Below are positions 1 through 11,335 of a stretch of DNA of 64,000 nt, in pieces. Under the pieces are notes generated by a model. It made no database searches. It saw nothing but the letters and a program-made list of their open reading frames with translations, and had not been told where the DNA came from. Made by a program: the position numbers and the translations under genes. Source of the stretch: Rapana venosa (Eukaryota > Mollusca > Gastropoda > Neogastropoda > Muricidae); assembly GCA_028751875.1 (NCBI GenBank), contig CM054141.1:42419541-42483540 (forward strand). The letters run 5' to 3'. Positions within the stretch are counted from its first letter, which is position 1. Every line of letters begins with the position of its first letter.

Positions 1-285
1 GATCCACAGTGTCTGCAGACAGACATACATGTACATAGGAAAGAAAAGATGCAGAGATCCACAGTGTCTGCAGACAGACATACATGTACATAGGAAAGAA
101 AAGATGCAGAGATCCACAGTGTCTGCAGACAGACATACATGTACATAGGAAAGAAAAGATGCAGAGATCCACAGTGTCTGCAGACAGACATACATGTACA
201 CAGGAAAGAAAATATGCAGACAGATTCACAGTGTCTGCAGACAGACATACATGTACATGTGGGAAAGAAAAGATGCAGACAGAAT
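1..285. repeat. 55-bp tandem repeat, about five copies
   Basis: The motif beginning GATCCACAGTGTCTGCAGAC recurs at positions 1, 56, 111 and 166, and in degenerate form near 221, giving a regular 55-bp period. The last two copies carry small substitutions and insertions. The array touches the window edge, so its true length is unknown. Open frames across it only read the repeat. It lies downstream of the last visible YIPF5 exon, probably inside a YIPF5 intron. Confidence 0.95.
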
Positions 286-990
286 CATACTGCTGTGAAA
301 CATCAAAAGAAGTTTCTGTCTTTTCATACTTTTTTTATTTTTAAAATTGAGCAAGGTTGTGGAAGAGTAACACTTTCTCATATCCCAAATCGATACAGCT
401 CAGCATTTTACTAACATTTTCTTATTTCCTTTTTTGTCCCTGAGCTGTCCTTTATTCCTATTGTCTTGAAAAGAAAAGAAACATGTGCATGTGTGTGTTC
501 GTTCTTGTATTTAACATCTGTTCACTATAAGTGATATTAGACGGGGGGAAAAAGACCTATAGCAAAAACAGTAGATGACAGAGGGAAAGAGTCATGTAAC
601 AAATTGGTGTTCAAACATCAATGTAACGCCTAAAAATGCAAATAGGGAAAACAATATCAAAGAACTTTAAAGAAACGCAAAAAATGGGCTATGTACAAGT
701 GACTTCAAAATAGCAAAAAGAATGTTTTCATCTGACAGAATTACATCTACATTTTCTTCAGAAGCATTTTTGTCCAAAAATTTTTTTGATATTATAAGAA
801 ACTACAAAGCTTCTGACAAAACAATAAACAGTGTTTCAGAGAAAATTGTTCTCCACAAATTCACTTAACATTTTTACGAAACTTTGTTCTGAGAGCATTA
901 AGTCGTATTCTGTAAGAAATGGTGGTAATCAGTCTTGTATAGAATATTGAAGAATATGATGTTTTTTGTCTTATGATATTATATAAATTC

Positions 991-1029
<39 letters not shown>

Positions 1030-1651
1030 TGTGCGCACACATGTGTGTGTGCTAATTCCATAACACTCAGTTTCCCATAACCTTTATGGAGTCTTCCACA
1101 GTCCTACATATTAGGTTTGTTGCGTGCTCTTTGTCTGATCCAAAAGATCCCCTGAGTCGACAGACCAGCAGTGAAGGTAGAGTAGAGAGATGAAGAGTCA
1201 CTAACAGATGATTGACGACAAATTAATAGTAAAGCACAAGACACAAGGTGATACAAAAGCATAACACACTGGATACCCTGTTTTGAATCAGATCCAAAGA
1301 TGTTCAAACAATGTTTTCATGCAGTGAACCATCACATTTGCCATATTATAAAATGTTCTCTTTGTGTGAGAAAAAAAAAGTGAGAAAAACACACTGAACA
1401 AAGTAAACCATGTAACTCTATCACAAAAAAGAGCGATTAAGAATTTAACTCCAAACTGTTTTCTCTTTTGTTTGATTGTTTTGGGGTGAAAAAGTTTGAT
1501 ATGCAGACTTAACCCATTTTGAATATTTCAAAAGTTTTAAGGCAATGGAGGAGTTGCATAAAATGTAACTGAGGGGAGAAAACCCTACAAAACAAATGCC
1601 TGATTCAAAACAAATTATCCAGAACACATTGTGAAAACAACAGGCACTTAC
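286..1651. other. YIPF5 intron sequence with a (TG)n tract, no further exon seen
   Basis: AT-rich non-coding sequence downstream (in the gene's direction) of the third visible coding exon. A (TG)n microsatellite occupies about 993-1028, followed by GCGCACACATG alternation to about 1050. I found no frame resembling the transmembrane part of Yip1 proteins, so those exons should lie to the left of this window. Confidence 0.6.
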
Positions 1652-1686
1652 CTTTTGAGTGATGTGGTCGAAGTTGATGCCCAGTT
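1652..1686 (-). CDS. YIPF5: YIPF5 coding exon 3 ([12 protein letters not shown])
   Basis: A 35-nt exon between a ctctttacag acceptor and a gtaagtg donor. It completes a split Glu codon from the previous exon and reads [12 protein letters not shown]. The LGINFDHI block is near-invariant in YIPF5/YIPF7, which makes the family call safe despite the short length. Confidence 0.85.
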
Positions 1687-3026
1687 CTGTAAAGAGTAAA
1701 AAATGTATGGTTTTAAAAAAAATTTTAAACCAAATAAACTTAGACTGAATGAATCAAACAGAAGAGACCAAGTACAAAAACACATAAGTACATGCTTTGA
1801 AACATACTAAGTGTAATCTGAACCAGTAAAGGTCTGTCCACACTATGATGAAAACGTATGTTCTTTCGATCCAGAAGGACCATAGAGCCGGAGCTTATCC
1901 CGGTTTCTGTAGCATTAAGCGAACTGATGGTTTTTCACCACCCCTGTGACAGGACGCTAGTCTGTCGCCAGATACTTCCCCAGCAGAGCTGGTACCCACT
2001 TGTACACCTGGGTGGAGTGAGGAAAATAGGAGTAAAGTGTCTTTCCCAAGGACACAACACCGAGCCGAGCGGGGATCGAACCCGCGACCTCTGGATCACG
2101 AGTCCACCGCCTAAACCACTCGACCACGGTGCCTCCACACTATGATGAGATGCTCTCAAAATGGAATAGCTCAGTGGTTTCAACATCTGACTTGTGATTT
2201 GACGGATATATGGGTTTAAGTCAGAGCTATGCCTTCCGGTTATGGTGAATTTTTTTTTTTTTAATCCAGTGTTAACCTAGAACTGGTTCTGAATCTATTC
2301 CCTTGCAGGTCTTTCAGATCAAGCTGTGAACCAAGATCCCATATATGAATGCCTGCATATCTTACATGCTCTTTTTTTTTTTAAATCTTGTTAGGAACAG
2401 TAGGCAAGAAATGTCCTCAGCATACACTAGAGGTTTCATCAATGCGTTAGATGGCACATATAGTGAAGCATCTACTGGTAGGATCTCTTGATATATATGC
2501 ATGTGAAAACTGAAAACTGTTCCTCAATAATGACCAACATTCTGTACAGATTGTCTTTTTAAAACAGATAATGGTTTAAGAAAAAAATGAACAATTCGGA
2601 AGACACAAACACATACACTACAAAAAACAAACAAACTTACATTGCAATAAAAACTCCACATTTCTGGCCAGCTGAATTTCTGCAGGCTACCATTGAAAAC
2701 TATTGACCTACTGTAATTTCAGAATAATATAACTTCTCATTCACTTGTGAAGTCTTTGAGGGGGCTGGACAACTTAATGGCAAAGTGTCAAACTCGGAAT
2801 CTGACAATAAGTTACAGCGAAGGCTTGAGTCACTGCTGAAGTATTATACATTGTACATCTAATTGAAAGGATATTCCCTTGGTGTTAACATTGGTTCCAA
2901 TGCTGCTCCCCTGGAAGTCCTTTGGATGAGACTATAAACCAAGGCCACATGTGTGAACACATGCACATCTTGCTTGTATGTACCCACAAGCAAGTATGCC
3001 CACACACATGCACGCACACACACACA

Positions 3027-3064
<38 letters not shown>

Positions 3065-5622
3065 TGCACACATGCGCACAGACACACAAACACACACACA
3101 CACACACTGTCAGAGCATGAGTTTAACATTTTATCCACAAGGCAATTTCATACCCTACACAAATGATTACACATACCAGATATCAATGTTCATGTTGGGT
3201 ATTTTTGCTAGTATTCTTTACCATCATGTGAATAACTTTTGTACCTTGGGCATGTTTTTTCTTTTGCTTTGTACATTTTTTCAGATGTAGTGAAGTAAGG
3301 AATCATTTTGCACCATGAAATAAAGATCAATATACTTATATAGACAGTAAAACCTTTCAACTGAGCGGCAAGCACTGAAAGAATCTTGAACTTCTACAAC
3401 ATTTTTCAATAATAATGACACTAATGGTCAATGATGTGGCATGAACTTGACACCCCGGGATGGTATGCTCGTGTGCATAAATGCATGCGTGTGTACATGC
3501 ATGTGGGTGTTTGGGCATACAGGTTTGGGTACATGAGATAGAAATTCAGGAGGAAGGGTGTTTTCAGCTGGGTGGCTGGTAAAGCAATGAAGGATTGCTA
3601 GTGAGGAGAATGAGCTTGGGTGATATTGTGTGTGGCTGTTTATATGTGTTAGTCTTTTTGTTCTTTAATTAACAGAATAATTCTATAAGTGTCATGTTTG
3701 TAAATGCTTAGAGCTCTCAAAAGAAAGATAAGGTACATGAAATATCCTTCCTTACTTAGCGAACTATATTAAAGGGAAGCAACTCAAATCAAAGCAGTCA
3801 ATAAAACTGACAAGAGTTACTTTCCATGTTTGCAAGGCTGGCTCTCTTCTCACTTACTAAAGATGCTTTACAAGGTCAGAATAAAACAATAATATATTTT
3901 ATATGGAACAAATGGTTACAGACAAACTTGTACAGGACAAAAAGATGATAACATCCAATACACAAACAAGCATAAACATACACACTAACTACTTTGATCC
4001 ACACTCACCAGCACTCCACAATCGCCATAACATAATGAAACACAGGATACTATCAAGCATACGCGCACGCACACATGCACACACATTGAACGAACACACA
4101 CACACACACACACACTAAACGAACACAACAAGTCTCAGTCACCTTCCATGAGTGGTGGCTCATCTTCGTAGTTTTCTTCACCGGGACTGCCAGGTTGAGG
4201 GGGTAGGGAGTGCTGGGTGTCATGATAGATCCTGTGTACTGATTACCCCCATAGCCCTGCTGGTTGTACTCAAACTGACCAAACTGCCTGAAAACAAAAC
4301 TCATACATCAACACTTGTAAATAAACCTATGGCAACAAGACAGTTGTCCCTGGCAAAATTGTGTAACATCCCCCCCCCCCCCCCCCAAAAAAAAATAAAT
4401 AAATAAAATAAAAAGTCAAAGGGAGCCAAATTTACACAGAGGGGGAAAAAACAAGCATCTCCCTCCCCCCCTCCCCCCCCCCCCCCCCCCCTCCCCCCCC
4501 CCCGAAAAAACACAGACAAAGGAAGCTTAAAAAACAAAAACAAAAAACAAATACTGCACACCAAACAAACAAAAACACCACAAAAAAAAACACCAAAAAA
4601 AAGCATGGTGCTGTTCCTACAGTGCTTGCTCAATGTTTTCTCTCCAGCAAAAGCAGCAAAATTTTCACACAAAGAAATCTGCTGTAATTTGTGCATAATA
4701 CACATTAATAAAATACAATACAATACACTATCTATACACGTGTCAATGTTCAAACACACTTACACACTTACCCACATCACAGAGTTTTCAAAGCACATCG
4801 AACGAATTATTACACAGTACATACTCAAAAACAATCACTATGTCATACAGTCCCTGTGACCCTCTTCAAAAATAGACAGCCAATTTTTTTATTTTTAACT
4901 GTCAATGTTACTCACCATGACCTTACACAATCAATCATCTCTCTGTGAATTTCTTCAAAAACAAACACAAAAAACACACAAAAACCAACCCAAAACTGTC
5001 AATGTTACCATGACTTTCTTCAAAATGCAACTAACAAAATGGTCCATTTAACTGTGACTGGAAACACAACTAGTAAATAATCAAACGGCATATATATTAA
5101 AAACACAATTACCCCCATTTCAACACTTTCGGCTAGAGCTCAAATCATTCAGGACTACTTTTGGGGGGACAAGTTAGCCTGGTAATTAGAGCATCACCCT
5201 CACGATCTGACCCATCAGATCAATCCCAGGTTTCAACCACCACTAAGACGCTCGCTCAAGGGGATTTTTCCCCCCCGGGAGTTAACATCAGTGTTGACTC
5301 CACTTCCCCAAAAGTCCTTGAGATGAAGCTATAAACTGAGGGACCATGTGCGAATGCATGCAGAAGATCTTGCACACATGTTAAAGAGCAGACCACTGTG
5401 TGCCAGTGGGAATGGATGACAACATTTGTAAAATGCATGCACACTGGGGTTGTGTTTAGACATCATCTCCAAAGTCAGAATGCAGCTACCTTAATTAATG
5501 GTAAGCAGCACAAATGGTCGCATACACAAAATCTCACCATTGTGGCTTTGGTGAACCTGGGAGCTCTAGCCAAGGAACACATGTACACACACACACACAA
5601 CACACACACACACACACACACA

Positions 5623-5658
<36 letters not shown>

Positions 5659-6991
5659 CCTACCTTTGATTTTAAGTGAACTGAAAAAATGTGATGCTTT
5701 TAGGCTTTGCAGTAGCAGTACTCCTAGTCCATGACTTTTTAAAAAATAATATATATCTACAATACTTAAAAAAAATTTAAAAAGCAAATATATAAAAGCC
5801 CCCCACCCCCCCCCCCCAAAAAAAAAAGCAAAACCGAAAATACACATACTTTATTTTTAACTGAAATATTTTCTTGAAAAACAACAATGTGTGTAAGTAA
5901 CCATACAAGAGGTGAGCTGCAGAATACAATAGTTTTTCAACACTTTTTCTTAGACAAAACAGGTTTTTAAACTAATTCAAATACCCATAAAAGAAGGAGG
6001 TTGCCAGGATGGTTAAGGTGTTCACCTGCCAACAAGTAAACCATGAGGTTCAGGGTTTGATTCCCAGCCTCACCCTTTCCTCCCAGTTTGACGAAAAAAT
6101 CGAACTGAATGTCCAAGTCCTTCAGATGAGACTATAAAACTGAGGCCCCATATGTGAACGCACACAGAACATCTTGCGCACATGTTAAAAACCTGTTCCA
6201 CCTTTATTACTTTTGGAAGAGTAGGCTATTGTGTGCCTGTAGCAATGGATGACAGAAAAACCCTACCCTGCATGCACACAGGTGTCATGTTTAGACACCA
6301 TCCCCAAAGTTGGAATGTGGCTACCTGAATGATGGGGAAAAAATAGTCGTACTAGTGAGTCTAAGGATCCTAGCTAAGAAACTACCTGATGAAATTTCTT
6401 CATCAAACGTTCTAACAGCAACTATAGCCGTCTGTCATAGTTGAGTGAAAAAATGTTGCACTGCTGTTAAGCACCTAACAAATCAGCCCCAGCACATCTG
6501 ACTTTGGGGTGGGAGAGTATTGTTATTCTTTAAGTCTTCCTGGAAAAATGACAGGAAGATGGACCAGAAAGGCAGAGAATAGACAAGGAGGAGTGACAGG
6601 AAGAAAAAGAACAAAGCAGAACTAGAAACACACAAAAAAGGGATAGAAAAGAGGGAATTCCTAGCACACAAAAATTCCAGAAGGTGGGGGTGCTGTTTCT
6701 ACTGACAGGTCCCTGGCATCCCCATGGGGAATCTGATTATCTAAATTATAAGTGATACTGAGAACTGAAATGATATACACAAACATATCACGTTAAATTG
6801 AAAAACAAATTGTTTCAAGAGCACAGACATATCACGTTTAATTGAAAAACAAATTGTTTCAAGAACACTTACTGCTCTTGTCCAAACTGCTGACCACCAT
6901 AGTCATAGCCAGCATACTGGCCTTGGGATTGTTGCTGCTGGTCATAGTAACCAGACTGGAAAAAACCGTCATCTTGATTAAAGCCAGACAT
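1652..6991 (-). CDS. YIPF5: YIPF5-like Yip1-domain protein, N-terminal coding exons (partial, frameshifted in this sequence)
   Basis: Yip1-family proteins are multi-pass Golgi/ER membrane proteins that work with Rab GTPases and COPII transport. Three coding exons are visible, read right to left: 6991-6873 (start codon at 6991-6989, [20 protein letters not shown] then a Gln/Gly/Tyr-rich stretch), 4287-4143 and 1686-1652. The last two encode EDEPPLMEE joined to [11 protein letters not shown], the conserved motif just before the first membrane segment of YIPF5. All junctions are GT-AG with donors of the gtaagtg/gtgact type. The middle exon is 145 nt, but its flanking phases need 146. The frame that enters ([14 protein letters not shown]) is not the frame that leaves (EDEPPLMEE), so one base is missing near the C5 run at 4199-4203. 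Membrane-spanning exons lie beyond the left edge. The symbol rests on the DEPPL..ELGIN motif; YIPF7 is the close alternative. Confidence 0.88.
1852..2133 (-). repeat. tRNA-derived SINE (family S1) with 15-bp target-site duplication
   Basis: Read on the minus strand this copy starts GGAGGCACCGTGGTCGAGTG and has a tRNA-like A box (TGGTCGAGTGGTTTAGG) and B box (GGTTCGATCCC). The tail contains GACTAGCGTCCTGTCACAGG and GGGATAAGCTCCGGCTC. The direct repeat TCCACACTATGATGA flanks it at 1837-1851 and 2134-2148. A second near-identical copy lies at 26030-26322 on the plus strand. The tail resembles, from memory, 3' ends shared by SINE and L2-type LINE elements in many animals. Open frames here are not genes. 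Confidence 0.9.
2160..2970 (+). repeat. Two degenerate fragments of interspersed family S2
   Basis: 2165-2390 starts with a tRNA-like AATAGCTCAGTGGTTTCAAC and continues into the CTTTCAGATCAAGCTGTGAA type of body. 2865-2970 carries the body motif GTCCTTTGGATGAGACTATAAACC followed by a GTGAACACATGCACATCTTG segment. Both resemble better-preserved copies at 5165-5580, 6000-6395 and 48000-48370. Between them the sequence is plain AT-rich intron with no recognised feature. Confidence 0.6.
2998..3112. repeat. (CA)n microsatellite, interrupted
   Basis: CA-dinucleotide run with CG and TG interruptions. The cysteine/valine-rich and histidine/threonine-rich frames over it are repeat artefacts. The following 3113-4140 is AT-rich intron in which I see only a short (CA)n run at 4095-4117. 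Confidence 0.95.
4143..4287 (-). CDS. YIPF5: YIPF5 coding exon 2 with apparent 1-base deletion
   Basis: The acceptor is gttttcag and the donor gtgact. The exon starts by completing a Gln codon and reads [29 protein letters not shown]. After a run of five C (minus strand; plus G run 4199-4203) the conserved frame moves by one and reads [18 protein letters not shown]. The exon length does not fit its two intron phases unless one base is restored. Sequencing or assembly homopolymer error is the simplest cause; a real null allele is possible. Confidence 0.85.
4310..4505 (+). repeat. SINE family S3 remnant interrupted by poly-C/poly-A tracts
   Basis: The segment ACAGTTGTCCCTGGCAAAAT at 4340 matches the body of family S3 seen reversed at 12515-12860, 17390-17755 and 41790-42095. 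It runs into a long C run (about 4371-4386), an A/T-rich stretch, and a second C-rich tract (about 4461-4503). Such homopolymers are error-prone in sequencing. Confidence 0.55.
5165..5580 (+). repeat. SINE family S2 copy
   Basis: The head AGCCTGGTAATTAGAGCATC with a later CAGATCAATCCCAGG is a degenerate tRNA promoter. The body has AGTCCTTGAGATGAAGCTAT, AAAGTCAGAATGCAGCTACC and the family 3' end TGGTGAACCTGGGAGCTCTA. It is followed by a (CA)n(CT)n microsatellite at 5585-5653. Confidence 0.8.
6000..6395 (+). repeat. SINE family S2 copy with clear tRNA-like head
   Basis: The copy begins GGTTGCCAGGATGGTTAAGG (A-box like) and has GGGTTTGATTCCCAGCC (B-box like) about 35 bp later. The body carries CTTCAGATGAGACTATAAAA, GAACATCTTGCGCACATGTT and GACACCATCCCCAAAGTTGG. 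This is one of the best windows on the full unit length, about 390 bp. Confidence 0.85.
6450..6735 (+). repeat. Interspersed repeat family R1 copy
   Basis: It contains GTTAAGCACCTAACAAATCA, a purine-rich middle (AAAATGACAGGAAGATGGAC), TTCCTAGCACACAAAAATTC and an end with CCCTGGCATCCCCATGGGGA. Three more copies lie at 19860-20130, 20265-20395 and 20590-20865. No tRNA-like head was recognised, so its class is unknown. Confidence 0.8.
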
Positions 6992-7006
6992 TTTGTGTGT
7001 GGACTC
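6873..7006 (-). CDS. YIPF5: YIPF5 first coding exon
   Basis: The coding part is 6991-6873 (39 codons plus two bases). It begins [18 protein letters not shown] and continues Gln/Gly/Tyr-rich, as in the cytosolic N-terminus of YIPF5. A gttgcag acceptor at 7007-7013 leaves a 15-nt untranslated leader in this exon, so a non-coding first exon must lie upstream, somewhere before about 11.3 kb. The donor is gtaagtg. Confidence 0.85.
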
Positions 7007-7013
7007 CTGCAAC

Positions 7014-9977
7014 AAAGCAAAAACATATTTAAAAATTACGAAATGAAACAAGAGAAAAACAGCCAAGCAAGTTTTTGTATCCAAATTCCTATGCTGGATT
7101 GTTCTTAGAGTAGTTTTGAGGTGAATGCCCTTTTCATCGTCAATGTCATAAGCAAGTAATTAATCTGAGGAAAAGATGAAGTTGATGGACTGGTAGCACT
7201 TGGTACAAGCAGTTGGGTTCTGCCATCAACAGCTTTACTGTCACCAAGGTTCAGAAGAAATTATTACACAAAGTATAATGCACAACACATCTTTCAAGGA
7301 AGAACAGACCAGTTTGGGCCTGTATGTTGAACAATAACACAAAAATATCAGCATGCAGACAAAGCTTGACAAGTACAAAAATTTTACAAATGCAGTTGGT
7401 AAAATGTCCACCAAATGGCTGATGAGGTGAAACATGTATGATGTCTGCTTATCCTGTGTCATAGTGACACCTCCCTGGCAAAATTAAATACCATCCAGCT
7501 TGACTGGTCTGCTTTCAGGCTCTAGCGATCAGCCAGCACTTTTATATCTTTGAAAAAGTCCAGAGGCGTGACTGACAGAACTCTGGCCTATTTTGAGAGC
7601 TTCTTTGCAGTTAGTCCCCTTCAACCTCTGCTCTGTATGAGATGCCTGCTTGCCAAAATTAGGTCATGAATACAGAACTTCACCACATGACATAGGCTAC
7701 ACGTTTCCTCTTTCCAGGCCCCTTCATTTTGGAAGCACTGTCAAGCTCTCTATACATTGTTTTTCTTCTTCCTTGTAAAGTATGATGTCTTGTTAAGTGA
7801 GTTAAAAAAATAAAAAAGCATACAGTACAATCTGATGGATGCTAAAATCTTCCATGGTGTCCCAACATTCTACAAGACTACGGGATATGTGAAGGTGAAA
7901 CATCAGTACAGGAAACAAGACATACAATCAAAAAGACATGCACTTGATGCACATTAAAATTTCTGACTTTCACTATTTCAAGTGATAAGAGCCTTTTGAA
8001 TGGAGGAGACAGGTGCTATCCAAATGGAAATTTCAATTTGAGCGAGAAGGCATTGAGTGGAGGCAGGAACGGGACTGGTCTTCAACAGATGGAGGCTTTG
8101 TCATGGCCCTGGCCTGAATGGAAATGGTTAGGGCCAGGTGTAGGGCTTCAGGTGGATCATGTGTTTAGGAACCTGCTGCGGGGCCTACAACAACACAAAA
8201 CTACTGGAAGGATACTAAACACCTGACCAAAGACTGAGAGAGTGAGTTTTTGAAGTCCTGCAAGTTGGGATGATCTAAGAACTGAGGGCATGGCAAGATT
8301 GAGACTACTGAATTATTAGGTAATTTGTCTCTGTGGCCAATTATGCAGTTGTGGAAAAAAAAAATGTTCCTAAGACAGAGCCAGAAGGTGTGAGAGCCAT
8401 ATCCTGAGCTGGAATACCATGCTTAGAAGGGAATGAGTACCAGAGCCACTGGGAGAGGGTCAAGTGCTGCGTAGCCTCTACTTCAGAAAGCAAGTTGTGT
8501 ACTCCTGCCATGCTACTGGGCCCACATATGAAAGAAGCCATGATGCGGAGGAGTGGCAGCAGAGGGGTCAGAGAGATTATGCTCCATAGGGAGATTGGTA
8601 CTATTATAAATATGAATGTATAAGAGATAGGAGCAAAAAGCTCCCCTAACCAGTTAGAGATCAAGCCACCTGTCATTGAAGGCAAGTTTGAATCCATGTA
8701 CTGGTGACTCAAACCACTGCTGTCATTCAGTATTATGGAAAGAAAAGATAGAGCCCATGTTAGCAGGATGGAATGGAGTGGGGTGTGGAACACGGAAATA
8801 CTCAGCATTAGGCTGCATGTCAGCGTCACCCACCACAGCCAGAAAACCTGCATGACCAAAAGTGAGAGGTTGAGCCTGGCCTAAGACAAAATGTGAACAC
8901 ACAATCTGACAAAGATAAAAGCTGAGGTCATCTATTCTATACTTAGAATATGTCCATATAAATTGAAAGAGTTTACCATAAGCTGTTCTTTAGTATAAAG
9001 TTCATCAAACATAAAGTACGCCTGCCATATGACCTCTTCATATGTTGCAGGAGATACAGCAGAGTAGCTGGTGAGACAACCAATCTCATGCTATGGAGGA
9101 GGCAGAGATTGCAAGGCCCTTGAGGTAGAAGCAAGCACCACCAAACAGACAGAAATTGATCCACTGATCATTGAGGCAAGCATAAGCTGTGCCTTAAGCT
9201 GCTTCTACATAATGATACTTTAATAATTTATTTAAAGAAAAATACATAATAAAGCTATGTAACAATACATACTAAAAGGTACTCCTGCCAGATGACCTTC
9301 AGATGTCACAGGACAGACAGCAGGATGGCTGAAAGATCAGCAATCTCATGTTGAGGGGGTTGAGATTGTTTGTCATTTGAGGCATGAGCAAGTTCTGCTG
9401 AACAGAGATCATTCCACCAATCGTAGGAGGCAAGTGCAAGCTGTGCCTGATATATATTAAGCCGCTGCTACCAGAAGAAGATAGAAAAGGGATCCCCTGG
9501 TTTCAAGAGCAGTTCTAATGAAGTGGCAGCGGGATGAGGAAACGCTCAGCATTAACTTTTAGCTGACTGTCAGAGTCTCTCACCACTGTCTGCAAACCCA
9601 TAGGAGATCTGGGGCTGATAGCTGTGTGTTGGAGGGTGGGACAGCCACCTCCAAAGATTGAATACAGAATAGCCAGCTCAGAAAGGGCCTCAGCACCAGA
9701 GAGGATAGAGGCTGATGGCAGTAAAAGGGTGCTGTCCTTGACTGTTATTGTTCTAAATCATGCAATTGTTATTTTATATATATACAAGTATGTATTTTAT
9801 TCAATTGGAATTATTAAATTGTTTTGTCTTAATTGTTCGACATATTTTTGTATGCGGATGTTCTTTGCAGGCTACATTTTAGCTTGTTTATCATTGACAG
9901 CTGTATCTTAAGACGAGAGAGGTTTGTGTGGGTGTTTTGTTACATGCCATTTATCTAGATGATCACACAATCTGGTA

Positions 9978-10024
<47 letters not shown>

Positions 10025-10741
10025 TTCCTCATATATGAAATGTATTATTTTTATATAAATGTTTGGTGTATACATTTTATAGTGATTTATTTTATCATAG
10101 TCCAAAAAGCATACAACATTGTTCTCCATCCTCAATCAATATACCATGCCTCTTTGAAATGTACGGAGTGAATTTAAATTGATTTGCCTAACTTCGAATT
10201 GTTGTATTGATGCTGTTGTTGGCGGGGCTGTGAAAAACTGTTTTATATCAGCCTCCTCGACATTTTGTAACTCAACTTGATACCTTTATTGATAGTTTTT
10301 TTTTTTTAAAGGGTTTTGGTGAGGATGCTTTAACAGTATTTGATATCTGGTTTATTTTGATGTTGATGTAACCTGGAAATGCTCCCTCTCTCTCTCTCTC
10401 TTGCTTCTTGCTGTCTCCCCTCTATTTTACTTTATCCATATTACCTAATTATAATCTGTGTATCCGTTTTCATGTTAATGTTTGATTTATTTGGGAATTA
10501 TATGTTTATCAACGTATATCTCTTTTCTCAACAAAAAAAATCTTTGTATCTCTTGAAATTAATGCTCAAGTAAGTTTGGGATTATGTATTGTTAAATAAA
10601 TAATGTTTTTGAATTAATGTTGTCGTTGTTGTAGTAAGATTTGTACCTTTGTTTTGTTGTTAGTCCCTAATCAGGGCAAGGGCCGGATGAAAAAAAGTAT
10701 GGGCATGCTTATTCTGTTACCCTTTAAAAATAAAGATTCAT

Positions 10742-10805
<64 letters not shown>

Positions 10806-11304
10806 ATTACGCCTACATAATTAGGCCTACTGAGGCTACTGTAGAAACTTTTCTGTTTGCCTAGCACTGAAATACCACAATCATTTTCATGAGAAACCCA
10901 GAACAGCACAAAGCTTACTTCTACAACTTTTCCATTAAATTTTCCCGAGTCAGCTGGTCATCAACTGTTCCTGTTTTCTAGTAGAATCAGCTAAGGTAGA
11001 CCTCTCAAAGATGGGTTATAGCCTAACAAGTAACATAACATCTAGCAGACGACATTTTACTTGATGACGTTGACAATAAAAGACAAACACGTTACACTGA
11101 AGACAGAAGTCAATTCGATATTTTCTCAGCAAAAATACCAGGCTAATATTTTCACCTACTGATTTTAGTTAACAACTGAAGCAATTTCTCTGTAAAACTG
11201 CAAACCTGATCTGAAACACACCTGCACGTTTCAACTGCACAACTTTTGGTGTCGAAATTATATAGAGTGATTTCCCTTGTCGAACTTCCGTTTTGAGCCT
11301 TCCA
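7014..11304. other. YIPF5 5' intron and YIPF5/RPL9 intergenic region, repeat-rich
   Basis: No coding exon was recognised. 8340-9600 holds diverged internal duplications (listed separately). (CT)n tracts lie at 9980-10021 and 10746-10801. A copy of the GGCCGGATGAAAAAAAGTAT-type 3' tail (family S2-tail) is at 10680-10740, next to the second CT tract. The YIPF5 non-coding first exon should be between about 10.9 and 11.3 kb; possible minus-strand donors occur near 10918 and 11221, but nothing decides between them. Confidence 0.5.
8341..9600. repeat. Diverged tandem duplication of an unknown repeat unit
   Basis: 9015-9200 and 9275-9480 align with each other, sharing CTGCCATATGACCT/CTGCCAGATGACCT, CAATCTCATG and AAGCTGTGCCT in the same order. 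The stretch around 8795 (ACTCAGCATTAGGCTGCATG then CACCCACCACAGCCAGAAAA) matches 9548 onward (CTCAGCATTAACTTTTAGCTG then CTCACCACTGTCTGCAAACC). The 172-aa minus-strand open frame over 8341-8859 has no family features and is probably a repeat artefact. Confidence 0.6.
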
Positions 11305-11335
11305 CTTCCTTTTCCATACGGATACACGACGGTGA
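11200..11335. promoter_or_regulatory. Probable RPL9 promoter and divergent YIPF5 promoter region
   Basis: RPL9 and YIPF5 are transcribed away from each other, and this is the only unique interval just before the RPL9 leader exon. The sequence has the pyrimidine-rich CTTCCTTTTCC start typical of ribosomal-protein genes at 11305. No TATA box stands at the usual distance, although a TTATATAGAG element occurs around 11258. Bidirectional use is inference from the gene layout. Confidence 0.5.
11305..11331 (+). other. RPL9: RPL9 5'TOP leader exon
   Basis: A pyrimidine tract CTTCCTTTTCC begins at 11305 and the short exon ends ACACGACG before the donor gtgagtg. A terminal oligopyrimidine start is standard for mRNAs of ribosomal proteins and implies growth-linked (mTOR) translational control. 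The exact first base is inferred from the motif. Confidence 0.65.

Noticed and set aside
8341..8859. 172-aa hydrophobic minus-strand frame that resembles a membrane protein
   Set aside because: It lies in a duplicated repeat block, shows no family motif, and the neighbouring diverged copy does not keep the frame open.
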